NCBI GenBank assembly: GCA_013288485.1
Contig: JABDBW010000025.1
Location: 1 to 32,938, forward strand
DNA length: 32,938 nucleotides
Direction: 5' to 3'
Origin: Bacteroidota bacterium
Lineage (GTDB): Bacteria > Bacteroidota > Bacteroidia > Sphingobacteriales > Sphingobacteriaceae
Shown: piece by piece, positions 8,258 through 16,956 of the stretch
How positions within the stretch are numbered: the stretch's first letter is position 1
Layout of the letters: every line of letters begins with the position of its first letter
Translations under genes and position numbers: made by a program
The notes under the pieces: generated by a model
What the model was told of the DNA's origin: nothing
Seen by the model: the letters and a program-made list of their open reading frames with translations, nothing else
The model's database searches: none

Positions 8258-9427
8258 ATGCAAAATAATTTAAAATATATACTTAAAGCTGTTTTTTTTA
8301 GCCTGGTAATTGGCTTTATCTGCCCAAATGTGGCAATCAGTCAAACCATACAAATGGTATATACCTCTGATGCGCATTATGCCCTTACACGCAAAATTTT
8401 TCGCGGCGACACTGATGTGAGTGCTAAAGTTGTAAATGCTGCAATGATCAAAAAGATAAATACCGTGCCCGGTTTAACATTACCAAAAGACGGGGGAATA
8501 GAAGCAGGTAAAAAAGTGAAGGCTGTTGACTACTTAATACAGACAGGCGATATTGCTAACCGGATGGAAATCCCCTACCAAACTGCGGCCGCCAGTTGGG
8601 CACAGTTTGAAACGGATTATATGCGTGGCGTAACGCTAAAGGACCATCAGCATAAACCTGCTAAACTTTTGCTGGCCCCGGGTAATCATGATATATCAAA
8701 TGCTATAGGTTCAAGCAAGGAGATGAACCCCAAAACCGATCCGACTTCGATGGTTAAAATTTATAACCTTATGATGAAGCCCGCTCATCCTAAAACGAAC
8801 GAAAACTATAATTATGCTACTGATAAAATAAATTATTCCCGTAATATTAAAGGCGTACATTTTATGTTTATCACGCTTTGGCCAGACTCGGCCGAAAGGA
8901 TATGGATGCAAAAGGATTTGGAAAAGGTTGCTAAAACAACGCCTGTTATTATTTTTTGCCACGACCAGCCTACCTGCGAAGCCAAACATTTTACCAACCC
9001 GGTACCTCCCTTTAACATGACTGCCGCCAATAAATTTGAAAACCTTACTGCCGAGCATTATAAAGAAGGAAGAGTAGCTGCAAAAGATGATGGGGCAACC
9101 AATATTGAACAGCGCGGATGGGTTAAGTTTATAAAAGCGCATGATAACATAAAAGCCTATTTTCATGGCAATAGTAATTATAATGAGTTTTATGTATACA
9201 ATGGCCCCGACAATGATGTAGCGCTTAATACGTTCAGGGTTGACTCACCGATGAAGGGCGAATATTCATCAAAAGATGAAACCAAACTATCTTTTCAACT
9301 TATCTCGCTCGATCCTGTAAAACAGGAATTAACAGTTAGGGAATGTTTATGGGATACCGAACCCACCAACCCTTCATCAAGGGTAGTTTTTGGCGCTTCA
9401 AAAACTATTTCCCTGAAAGTTAAGTAA
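8258..9427 (+). CDS. Secreted calcineurin-like metallophosphoesterase
   Basis: A 389-residue exported phosphoesterase. I start at the ATG at 8258; an in-frame TTG at 8252 would add only two residues. The signal peptide ends near VAISQT (residue 30). The calcineurin fold motifs are in order: SDAH (37-40), QTGD (95-98), PGNHD (140-144) and FCHD with H234. The last motif, normally GHxH, is GNSN (303-306), so both late histidine ligands are asparagine. The segment YNEFYVYNGPDN after it is typical of secreted Bacteroidetes members. The substrate (phosphomonoester, diester or nucleotide) cannot be told. As the last gene of the receptor operon it may release phosphate or an alcohol from an organophosphate near the cell surface; this is inference. 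No terminator is obvious downstream. Confidence 0.85.
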   Translation: MQNNLKYILKAVFFSLVIGFICPNVAISQTIQMVYTSDAHYALTRKIFRGDTDVSAKVVNAAMIKKINTVPGLTLPKDGGIEAGKKVKAVDYLIQTGDIANRMEIPYQTAAASWAQFETDYMRGVTLKDHQHKPAKLLLAPGNHDISNAIGSSKEMNPKTDPTSMVKIYNLMMKPAHPKTNENYNYATDKINYSRNIKGVHFMFITLWPDSAERIWMQKDLEKVAKTTPVIIFCHDQPTCEAKHFTNPVPPFNMTAANKFENLTAEHYKEGRVAAKDDGATNIEQRGWVKFIKAHDNIKAYFHGNSNYNEFYVYNGPDNDVALNTFRVDSPMKGEYSSKDETKLSFQLISLDPVKQELTVRECLWDTEPTNPSSRVVFGASKTISLKVK

Positions 9428-9638
9428 CGTAATACTCGTGGTGATTTAACAATTTCTCTTTTCCCGTTTACAAGCTAAAATACTATGAGTTATTTTATAG
9501 AATATAGGGGGGCGTTGTTAAATTAACTGCCTCTCCTTAACTTTTATACCTATCATTTCCAATTAATAAGCTATTTTATTTGTATAATTGACTTTGAAAT
9601 TTATATAAGTTCCCTAAAAATGCGTTCAATCAATTAAA

Positions 9639-11318
9639 ATGTATAGGCATAAAAAACATATATTACTTGTTATCCTATACGTTTGCTTTAATATATATAA
9701 CGTTACGGCACAAAATACAACTGCTCCAAAAACATCGTCATCAACTATTTTTGGTTCTTCCTTTTTCAATTCACCTTCATTATCATTCGGGCCAGGTTTG
9801 CGAACAACTGCCCCGGCTAATTATATTTTAGGGCCGGGTGACGAATTAATAATAAATATATCAGGCAGCCAGGAGCTAAATATCCGGGCTACAATACAGC
9901 CGGGAGGTACTGTGTTAATACCCCGGATAGGCACAATAAGTGTAGCTGGTTTACCCGTATACGCCGCCACAACCCGTATTAAGGCCAAACTCATACAAAC
10001 TGCCTACCCTTCTTTATCATCGGGGGCATCAAGGCTCACTATATCCCTGGGTAAGCCACGCGATATACACATTACCATGATCGGTGCTTCAAAACCCGGT
10101 ATTTATACTGTTCCGGCGCTGGCAACTCTGTTCAATTTACTTAACTTATGTGGCGGCCCCGGGGATATATACACCTATAGAAACATCCAACTCATCAGGA
10201 ATAATAAACTTTACACAACAATTGATCTGTATAAATTTTTAACCTCGGGCGATCTAAGCGGCAACATCCCGTTAAAAGACAGCGATATGATTAGCTTCCC
10301 GATCTATAAAAAACGTGTATCTATAAGTGGCCAGGTGAAAATAAACGGAACTTTTGAATTAAATGATGGTGAAAATTTTGAAAAGCTGTTATTTTTTGCC
10401 GGAGGTTATACCAGTAACGCTTATAAAGCCAGTGTCAGGGTAAAACAGCTCTTGGATAACGGAAGACGAATAAAAGATATCCCAGCATCAGAATTATCGG
10501 GTTATTTGCCCTCTGAAGGCGACGAATTTACTGTGGATGCCATTGCAGACCGTGAAAATGCGGTTAGTATAGGCGGCTCTGTTAATAAGTCCGGCAAATT
10601 TGAAATAACACCCGGATTAACATTAGCTGCCGCAATAAAACGGGCAGGCGGCCTGCAAAATGATGCATTAACAAATAGGGCTGTACTTACAAGAACCTAT
10701 CCGGATGGCAGAATAGAGAACATTGTATTTGATGTGGCTAAAATTATGAATGATGAACGTGCAGATATCCCCTTAATAAGGAGAGATGTTATAAAAATTG
10801 CTGCTTTTAATGACAATACAGATTATAAAGTTCAAATTACAGGTGAGGTGAACAAACCCGGAGAGTTTGCCTATACGGATGGCCTTTCGCTAAAAGATAT
10901 ATTGAATTTAGCAGAGGGTTTTACAGGAGCCGCTTCTGCATACAATATTGAGGTGAGCAGGCATATAATTAGTAACCGGTCTATTTTAGATTCTATCGCC
11001 AAAGTAGTTACTATTAGCACAGATAAGGACCTGGATATTGAAAACAATAAATTTATTCTGCAACCCTTTGATATTGTTACGGTCCGTAATTCCGGGTATC
11101 AAGCTGCGCGAAGCGTTAGCAATTCAGGCGAAGTGGTTAATCCCCGCGATAGTGCGCAGGTTTCAAAAAAGAGTTCATTAGCTCAATTAAATAACGGGAC
11201 CCCTTCGAAAAAAATTAAATCAAAGGGCACCACAAAATCCCGGATAGTTGGCCTGGCAACGGGTTTTTTATCGTTGGCGGCATTACTTTTTGTTGCTATA
11301 ACTGTATTGGGGAAATAA
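9639..11318 (+). CDS. Polysaccharide export protein with SLBB repeats, shortened form
   Basis: A 559-residue envelope protein. The signal peptide ends NVTAQ (residue 25). The Poly_export domain starts at about 60 (NYILGPGDELIINISGSQE, then GTVLIPRIGTISVAG). At least three SLBB domains follow: about 225-290 (VSISGQVKINGTFEL), 310-380 (VSIGGSVNKSGKFEITPG) and 400-460 (VQITGEVNKPGEFAYTDG). After this comes a degraded fourth start (RSVSNSGEVVNPRDSAQ), a lysine-rich linker and one terminal membrane helix (GLATGFLSLAALLFVAITVLG). Family members export capsule or exopolysaccharide through the outer membrane together with a Wzc/BY-kinase. No such kinase, glycosyltransferase or flippase is near. Bacteroidetes relatives are usually about 800 residues (from memory), so repeats seem to be missing here. 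Transcription probably starts in the 211-base gap upstream and ends at the hairpin at 11346. Confidence 0.85.
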   Translation: MYRHKKHILLVILYVCFNIYNVTAQNTTAPKTSSSTIFGSSFFNSPSLSFGPGLRTTAPANYILGPGDELIINISGSQELNIRATIQPGGTVLIPRIGTISVAGLPVYAATTRIKAKLIQTAYPSLSSGASRLTISLGKPRDIHITMIGASKPGIYTVPALATLFNLLNLCGGPGDIYTYRNIQLIRNNKLYTTIDLYKFLTSGDLSGNIPLKDSDMISFPIYKKRVSISGQVKINGTFELNDGENFEKLLFFAGGYTSNAYKASVRVKQLLDNGRRIKDIPASELSGYLPSEGDEFTVDAIADRENAVSIGGSVNKSGKFEITPGLTLAAAIKRAGGLQNDALTNRAVLTRTYPDGRIENIVFDVAKIMNDERADIPLIRRDVIKIAAFNDNTDYKVQITGEVNKPGEFAYTDGLSLKDILNLAEGFTGAASAYNIEVSRHIISNRSILDSIAKVVTISTDKDLDIENNKFILQPFDIVTVRNSGYQAARSVSNSGEVVNPRDSAQVSKKSSLAQLNNGTPSKKIKSKGTTKSRIVGLATGFLSLAALLFVAITVLGK

Positions 11319-11345
11319 TATAGCGACGTTCTATTATGTTCGTTA

Positions 11346-11391
11346 ATGATGAAAGCCGAAATAGTGTCTTTACTATTTCGGCTTTCATCAT
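11346..11391. terminator. Bidirectional intrinsic terminator between convergent genes
   Basis: A perfect 20-base inverted repeat: ATGATGAAAGCCGAAATAGT (11346-11365) and its reverse complement (11372-11391), with a 6-base loop GTCTTT. It lies 27 bases after the export gene stop and 17 bases after the stop of the convergent ThuA gene. T-rich flanks are weak, but the strength and place of the stem make termination for both genes likely. Confidence 0.8.
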
Positions 11392-11408
11392 CTTATCAGT
11401 TAGCTATA

Positions 11409-14186
11409 TTATTTGCCCGAAAGCGAGAATACCCAGTCTAATATCTGTTTAGCTTCATCGGCTTTTAAACCCGGGTGCGCAGGCATCATTACATCACCCC
11501 AAACTCCCGTACCACCTGTCATTATTTTTTTGCTTAACGTGGTAACGGTCGCATCGTTTTTAGTGTATTTCTTCGATACATCGGTAAATGCGGGGCCTAT
11601 TGACTTTTCATCAGTCTTATGGCAACTCTTGCAGTCTAACGATAGCATCAGCGCTTTACCTGCGGCGTATGGGACCGATGGGTCCGCAGCTTCCTCAGTA
11701 CTACCCGCGGCAATACTTATTGTCTTACTTTTGCCCACAGCTCCCTTACTGTCTTTAATAGCTACCGAAACCAGGTAATTGCCTTTTTTGGCAAAAGTGT
11801 AAGTGAGTTTTGGTTTCGTTGTCATCTTCTTTATGCCATTGCCCAGGTTCCAGGTATAGGTCATTTTATCATTTTCAGGGTCGGTGGCGTTAACAGTAAG
11901 CGAAACCGTCAATGGTAATTCGCCCAACATTTTGTTGGATGTTATACTGGAAATTTCGGGCGGACGGTTACCGGGATTAAAATCTATTCTTGAAAGCCCT
12001 GCATCCGCGTTTTTGGTGAACCAGCCGTTACCATACTCCAATATATAAAGCTTCCCGTCGGGCCCAAGCTCCATATCAATGGGGGCGCTAAATTTGGTAT
12101 TCTCCATAAATGGCTCCATGCCTTCATAATCGCCTTCCGGTGTCATACCAACAGCTTTTATCCAGTTGCGTATCCAATCGTATATAAACAGTTTGCCATT
12201 ATAGTAGGCAGGTAAACCGGGCTTTACATACATATCGCCATGATATACAGGGCCGGCCATAGCGCTTCGTCCGCCGCTACCTAATTGCCAGAAATCCCTC
12301 GCTATACCATACGGATACCATATAAAGGCCGGCTGTGCCGGTGGCAGGTCTACCAGGCCTGTATTATTTCTTGAATTATTTACAGGGTGAAGCGGATCGA
12401 ATGCGTTGCCTGCTTTACCAGTAGCATAATCATATTCGCGGTAAGGCAAATTTGGCCCAACAAAATATGGATAACCAAAGTTACCTGCCTGGCGGGCCTG
12501 GTTAATTTCGTCATATCCCTTGGGGCCGTGTGTTGCGAGGCTATCGTTATTGGCATCAGGGCCAACCTCGCCCCAGTATAAATATCCGTTCTTTTTATCA
12601 ACCGTTATCCGGTACGGGTTGCGGTTACCCATTACATAAATCTCCGGGCGGGTTTTTTCAGTTCCCACCGGAAACAGGTTGCCTTCGGGTATGCCGTAGG
12701 TGCCATCAAGATTCATTTTTATACGGAGTATCTTTCCGCGCAGGTCATTCGTATTGCCCGATCCCCTGCGGTCATCATATTGCTCATGGCCCGGCCGGTC
12801 ATCCAGCGGCGAATAGGAATAGGTATTGGGAGCGCCTTTAGGGAGGTTGGGTTCATCAAAAGGCGTAGTATTATCACCTACAGAAAGAAATAAGGTACGG
12901 TCTTTTCCGAAGGCGATAGAGCCGCCGGTATGGCAGCATATTTCGCGCATGGTGTGCACCTGCAGTATCACTTTTTCGCTTTTATTATCAACCTTGCCGT
13001 TAACAAAAGTAAAGCGCGATAACTGGTTAACCGATGTATCAGCCGGGCTATAATAAATGTAGATGTAATGATTGGTTTTAAAATCAGGGTCGGCCTGTAA
13101 ACCTAATACACCTTCCTCGGCGTTTACACCCTTATTGTATTTAGTGTGAAAGTACGCGTTGAGAAAACCAACCTGCTTAGCTTTTTTTGTCAGATGGTTA
13201 TACAATACAATAGGGCCCTTACGCTCAACGATCAAAACGTCCAGGTTGGGCAGTATGGTCATTTCGGTGGGTTCATCCAGGTAACCGCTTATTAACTGGG
13301 TTTTTATAAAACGGTCCTCGGCAGGTGCGCGCGGTATTTTGGCTTTCGCGTAATTTAAAGGCGCATTCTTCCCGATAGCATATTTTATACCGCCTAATAT
13401 ATGCCCCAAATACAACGGATCGGAATACGATTCATCGGTATGGCCCAGCGCGGTGTAAAATGCACGGCCACCATCAAAATCATGATACCAGGATATAGGG
13501 TGAAGGTCTCCTATTTTTTGGAAAGTGGTTGGGCTGTACCTGTTATTTAGAACTGTCGGTTCTTCCAGGCTTATCAATACATGAATATCCTTATTCATTA
13601 ATTTGGGGTAATAAGGCTCGTCCACTCTTACCCATTTGTCGGGCAGGTGCTTTGTTGCTATAAAGTTTTTATCAACAACATCGTAAGTTGCCTGTTGGGC
13701 CGCAGGGTGAAATGCAAAGTAAGCGCCTATCAAACGGCCGTACCAGTGCCAGTCGTACATGGCATCTACAGCTTCGTGTATACCCACAAACCCGCCGCCT
13801 GCTTCTATATAACGCTGCAGGTCGGCGCGCTGGGCGGCATTAAAAAGATACCCGCCTGTTCCATATCTGCCTGTTCCATAGCCATTCAAGCCATAGCCTT
13901 CTGACCCTACTATGCCTGATATACTTATAAATATCAGCGCGGAGTATCGTTTCAGGTTGCTCTCTTCAAATTTTGTAACATCAGTGGTGGTGTCAACTAT
14001 AAAGTTGTTTTCCTGTCCCAGTTTGATCACGGCTTTTATGGCCGGCCCTATAGAGGCGTGATGGTAACCAAGCGTTTTTGTAAAAACCAGTACGCGCGGC
14101 TTTCCCTGCGCTTTAACCGGGGTAGGTCCGGCCATAATTATTGCTAATAAAGCAAAGCTTAAAAAGCTAAAAAACTTCAATTTCAT
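11409..14186 (-). CDS. ThuA / PQQ-dependent sugar dehydrogenase / PKD / cytochrome c fusion
   Basis: A 925-residue secreted multidomain protein. The signal peptide is residues 1-27 (ending PVKAQ). A ThuA-like (trehalose utilisation, glutaminase-fold) domain spans about 29-285, with RVLVFTKTLGYHHASI, GGGFVGIHEAVDAMYDW, WYHDFDGGRAFYTALGHTDE. A glucose/sorbosone dehydrogenase-type six-bladed propeller spans about 295-735 (EEGVLGLQADPDF, CCHTGGSIAFGKDRTLFLSVGDN, NPYRITVDKKNGYLYWGEVGPD, GPDGKLYILEYGNGW). A PKD domain follows at about 741-830 (ATDPENDKMTYTWNLGNG), then a class I cytochrome c at about 837-925 with CKSCH (852-856) and a methionine ligand in VMMPAH. The architecture predicts periplasmic oxidation of a sugar or sugar derivative with electron transfer to the attached haem. 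A Gly/Tyr-rich insert (residues 91-113) interrupts the ThuA domain. Confidence 0.9.
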   Translation of the reverse strand: MKLKFFSFLSFALLAIIMAGPTPVKAQGKPRVLVFTKTLGYHHASIGPAIKAVIKLGQENNFIVDTTTDVTKFEESNLKRYSALIFISISGIVGSEGYGLNGYGTGRYGTGGYLFNAAQRADLQRYIEAGGGFVGIHEAVDAMYDWHWYGRLIGAYFAFHPAAQQATYDVVDKNFIATKHLPDKWVRVDEPYYPKLMNKDIHVLISLEEPTVLNNRYSPTTFQKIGDLHPISWYHDFDGGRAFYTALGHTDESYSDPLYLGHILGGIKYAIGKNAPLNYAKAKIPRAPAEDRFIKTQLISGYLDEPTEMTILPNLDVLIVERKGPIVLYNHLTKKAKQVGFLNAYFHTKYNKGVNAEEGVLGLQADPDFKTNHYIYIYYSPADTSVNQLSRFTFVNGKVDNKSEKVILQVHTMREICCHTGGSIAFGKDRTLFLSVGDNTTPFDEPNLPKGAPNTYSYSPLDDRPGHEQYDDRRGSGNTNDLRGKILRIKMNLDGTYGIPEGNLFPVGTEKTRPEIYVMGNRNPYRITVDKKNGYLYWGEVGPDANNDSLATHGPKGYDEINQARQAGNFGYPYFVGPNLPYREYDYATGKAGNAFDPLHPVNNSRNNTGLVDLPPAQPAFIWYPYGIARDFWQLGSGGRSAMAGPVYHGDMYVKPGLPAYYNGKLFIYDWIRNWIKAVGMTPEGDYEGMEPFMENTKFSAPIDMELGPDGKLYILEYGNGWFTKNADAGLSRIDFNPGNRPPEISSITSNKMLGELPLTVSLTVNATDPENDKMTYTWNLGNGIKKMTTKPKLTYTFAKKGNYLVSVAIKDSKGAVGKSKTISIAAGSTEEAADPSVPYAAGKALMLSLDCKSCHKTDEKSIGPAFTDVSKKYTKNDATVTTLSKKIMTGGTGVWGDVMMPAHPGLKADEAKQILDWVFSLSGK

Positions 14187-14455
14187 GTTATTTATAGTTT
14201 AATATCGGTTTGGTTATAATTGGTGACTGAAAGTACGGTTAAAAATATCAAAAAAAATGATTTTATTATAACATTGGATTTAAAACAAGATAACTTTCGA
14301 ATTTTCTATTGCTCGCAGGATGCCTTCGGAGCGGGTGATAGCTGTGACAACTTTTGAAATTATCATGGTCTATACGGTTATGGATTACTGGAAGTTTTGA
14401 TATGGAGTGCAACGCAGGACCCTTTGGCGGGGAATCCCGCTGGGAAAGAAATATT
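14187..14455. other. Intergenic region upstream of the ThuA fusion gene
   Basis: It must contain the ThuA gene promoter, but no exact TAnnTTTG element is seen on the minus strand. A short hairpin GCGGG-GAAT-CCCGC lies at about 14427-14440, without a T-tract; it could end the upstream two-gene unit but is weak. No convincing ORF is present. Confidence 0.3.
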
Positions 14456-14854
14456 CTAAACTATAACCAGGCCCAAAAGATTAAAATAGGCATCCCTATA
14501 ACTGAATTTTTTTACACTGCCATCTTGCTGGGGCACTTCTTTATCGCCTGTAATTTCGAGGCCGGCAAATTCGCTTTCTTTTAATTCAGGGTATTGGGCC
14601 TCAAATTCTTTTTTAACAAGGTCTTTAAAGTCAATTTCACATTGTTCTTTTGCGTCAGCGTCTGCAGCGCGCTCTTTTATCAGGTCAAGGGCCTCCTGGT
14701 ATTCTTTAATAGATTGATCGGCGGCAATTTTACAGGCATTAATATTATTAGCCAGCTGAAATGGCTGAATACCCGAACAGGCCCTTAATATTACGCATGA
14801 CTGGCTAATGGTTTGCAGATCGAAAATATTAAATGACTTTTTTATTTTTTTCAT
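14456..14854 (-). CDS. Small helical protein of unknown function, partner of the tail-fibre-like gene
   Basis: A 132-residue protein that I do not recognise. It has no signal peptide. The N-terminal third has a cysteine- and glutamine-containing segment (ISQSCVILRACSGIQPFQLA). The middle, about 42-90, is a long charged helix or coiled coil rich in Lys, Glu and Ala (KEYQEALDLIKERAADADAK). The end is a short beta-like part (FAGLEITGDKEVPQQDG) and a hydrophobic tail (YFNLLGLVIV). It starts 29 bases after the tail-fibre-like gene and is surely in the same transcript. The pattern of a long charged helix followed by a short E-x-x-L-x-x-L tail resembles small phage structural proteins of the DUF1617 kind, but this is only a resemblance. 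A chaperone or trimer-assembly role for its neighbour is a guess. Confidence 0.6.
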   Translation of the reverse strand: MKKIKKSFNIFDLQTISQSCVILRACSGIQPFQLANNINACKIAADQSIKEYQEALDLIKERAADADAKEQCEIDFKDLVKKEFEAQYPELKESEFAGLEITGDKEVPQQDGSVKKFSYRDAYFNLLGLVIV

Positions 14855-14883
14855 GTATTGATTTAATCTATTATGTATAATTA

Positions 14884-16956
14884 TTAAGGAACATATACTA
14901 TCATTAATACTCCCGCTGATGTTCTATATACATCTCCAGTATATAGTCCACCAGTTATTGCAGCAGTATTATTTGCGTATACTGGTAATGGAGTGCCGAA
15001 ATTCATACCACCACCTAATATAAAACTCCCGTTTACGCCGAAATTACCTTCAATATAACCATTATCATTAATAACCAAGTCTCCAGCCCCTACCTCAGCG
15101 TAAAATGAATATTTATTGCCTACCCCCGATGGCCATGCGTTAACATAAACCCCATAACCATTACCTATAGTTGCACCCCCTGATAAATTTGGGGCTGAAA
15201 CTCTGTAACCAATAAAATTAGTAGTAGCCCCATCCGAACTAACGAATACAGCATTGTAACCCTCTCCTTGGTTTAATGTGCCGGCACCACTTTTATTAAC
15301 TATAGAATGATGACTTCTTGCTACTTGTACCGTACCCGAAGTATGTGTGACATACGCTGTTGTATCAATAACCTCTAAAGTGCCTGTAGTTGCAGCGTTC
15401 TGTGTGCCTGCAAAATTAGTGACAACTGCACTTCCTGATGATGCACTGTAGGTTTGTGCTGCTGCAAATATACTTCCAAAGGCTTGAGTTGCCCCGTTAG
15501 CAGTTAAAGCACCTGTAAAAGCCCCTGATCCATTAAAATAACTATTACCATCAACGGCAAACTTATTGCCGGATGTAGGGTCTGCTATATAGCCAATACC
15601 GACGAAGCCGGACGTGTTGATTAATAATCTTGGCACACTTGCACTAAACGTCACATCTCTAATTGCAAAATTGCCTGTCCCTAAGCTGCTATCACCATTA
15701 CCCGATGAGATAATATCCCATTGATGGCCGCCAGTTGAGGCGTTATTTAAAGACAAATTAGCCATATATCCAGCCGAGTTAGTTTGGTCAATACGAATAG
15801 TTGCATTAGCTGCTGCACCTCCATTGCTAACTTCCAGTTGGGTTGAGGGGCTTGTTGTACCAATACCAACGTAGCCACCATTTGGATTAATTACAAAATT
15901 ATAATGCAGCGACTGATCGGTACGGTCGTCACACTGCAGCCATGAATACACGGGACTTGCTGCGCCGTTAATCCCCATTTCAAGCGATACGCCGCTTGCG
16001 GCAGTTATTCGTGAAATCGCTGTTGCTGTAGTGCCCGAGTTGGCAGGAGCAGCGTCAGTACCGAATACTGTAAGTTTTGTTGTTGGTACTGTCCCAATAC
16101 CAACATCGCCATTACGGGCTAGTATCATCTTAGTACTAAGCGGCTGAACCTGGAGAGCAGCAGCAACATCAGGGGTTTGGAAATATATATTTCCACCTAC
16201 CGTAGACCCGCCGGTACCACCACCTGCGGCAATTGTAAAGTCAGCACCATCTACATTGTCTTCACCGGTAGGGAAATTTTTCCTACCGCTACGGATCATG
16301 CCTCCGTTAGGTAATGATTCACCACCAGTATCCAAACCGACAACTACTAATCCGCCTGTGAAGTAGGAATACTGGAAGAAATTCATGGCAGGAGTCAAAC
16401 CGGGTGCTGAACCAGGTGCCTGGATGCCTACACTTCGGCTATCAATTGCTCCTGCAATCCAATTGAATGTAGGGTCATATTCAGGACTGGAAAAAGAAAA
16501 GCCAACAGTATCAAGATCATCGGGAGAAGTACCTTTAATTTTAAATCGGGGTGATGCACTGAGAGGGGGAGTACCAATTGAGCGATAAAAGCCGAGAGAG
16601 GGTGGGTTTACACCATAATCACTGTACAAAGAGTATAACCTAAGTCCGTCAGTACCTCCGGGCGCTATAATGTCTACGTGCGGCGTAGCGCCAAGTGTGT
16701 TATTTCCTAAAATGATAGTATCGCCCGCAGCCGAAAAATTACCCCCAACAACCCCATCACCACCAATATTAAATCCGAGATTTACATTTAGCGTACCATC
16801 TAAAGTTAAAGCGTTATGAAAATGCACGGGGCCCTTAACATCAAGCTGGGCACCTATTGGGTCTCCGACAAGGTTAATGCCTATAGCATTAGCGTACAAA
16901 TTATTGGTGTTTAAGTCAACATCAGCAATAGCTCCGGTATAGGGTACAAATGACAT
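14884..16956 (-). CDS. Phage tail-fibre-like repetitive protein
   Basis: A 690-residue protein with no signal peptide. The start MSFVPYTGAIADVDLNTNN matches the 'VPYTGA...DVDL' opening common in tail or structural proteins of Bacteroidetes phages. The body is beta-rich and low in charge, with repeated GIGT motifs (GDVGIGTVPTTKLTVFGTD, GYVGIGTTSPSTQLEVSNGG, GFVGIGYIADPTSGNKFAVDG) typical of fibre shafts and of Bacteroidetes 'tail fibre domain' proteins. The C-terminus (GGLYTGDVYRTSAGVLMIVYVP) matches the usual ending of this class. No peptidase S74/endosialidase chaperone triad is evident. The only partner is the 132-residue gene 29 bases downstream; no capsid, portal, integrase or tail genes lie nearby. 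It could be a prophage remnant or a domesticated adhesin, but export without a signal peptide is then unexplained. Confidence 0.7.
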   Translation of the reverse strand: MSFVPYTGAIADVDLNTNNLYANAIGINLVGDPIGAQLDVKGPVHFHNALTLDGTLNVNLGFNIGGDGVVGGNFSAAGDTIILGNNTLGATPHVDIIAPGGTDGLRLYSLYSDYGVNPPSLGFYRSIGTPPLSASPRFKIKGTSPDDLDTVGFSFSSPEYDPTFNWIAGAIDSRSVGIQAPGSAPGLTPAMNFFQYSYFTGGLVVVGLDTGGESLPNGGMIRSGRKNFPTGEDNVDGADFTIAAGGGTGGSTVGGNIYFQTPDVAAALQVQPLSTKMILARNGDVGIGTVPTTKLTVFGTDAAPANSGTTATAISRITAASGVSLEMGINGAASPVYSWLQCDDRTDQSLHYNFVINPNGGYVGIGTTSPSTQLEVSNGGAAANATIRIDQTNSAGYMANLSLNNASTGGHQWDIISSGNGDSSLGTGNFAIRDVTFSASVPRLLINTSGFVGIGYIADPTSGNKFAVDGNSYFNGSGAFTGALTANGATQAFGSIFAAAQTYSASSGSAVVTNFAGTQNAATTGTLEVIDTTAYVTHTSGTVQVARSHHSIVNKSGAGTLNQGEGYNAVFVSSDGATTNFIGYRVSAPNLSGGATIGNGYGVYVNAWPSGVGNKYSFYAEVGAGDLVINDNGYIEGNFGVNGSFILGGGMNFGTPLPVYANNTAAITGGLYTGDVYRTSAGVLMIVYVP

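Noticed and set aside
8711..9166. 151-codon minus-strand ORF inside the phosphoesterase gene
   Set aside because: The opposite frame holds the calcineurin motifs; the minus product has no recognisable features.
9428..9638. Possible small gene or terminator between phosphoesterase and export genes
   Set aside because: No ORF with support and no good stem with T-tract; only AT-rich sequence with imperfect promoter-like words.
12380..13053. Several plus-strand ORFs within the ThuA fusion gene
   Set aside because: They are shadows of a gene with clear domains over its full length.
14354..14584. 76-codon plus-strand ORF overlapping the small unknown gene
   Set aside because: It overlaps the minus-strand 132-residue gene, which is better supported by its spacing to the tail-fibre-like gene.
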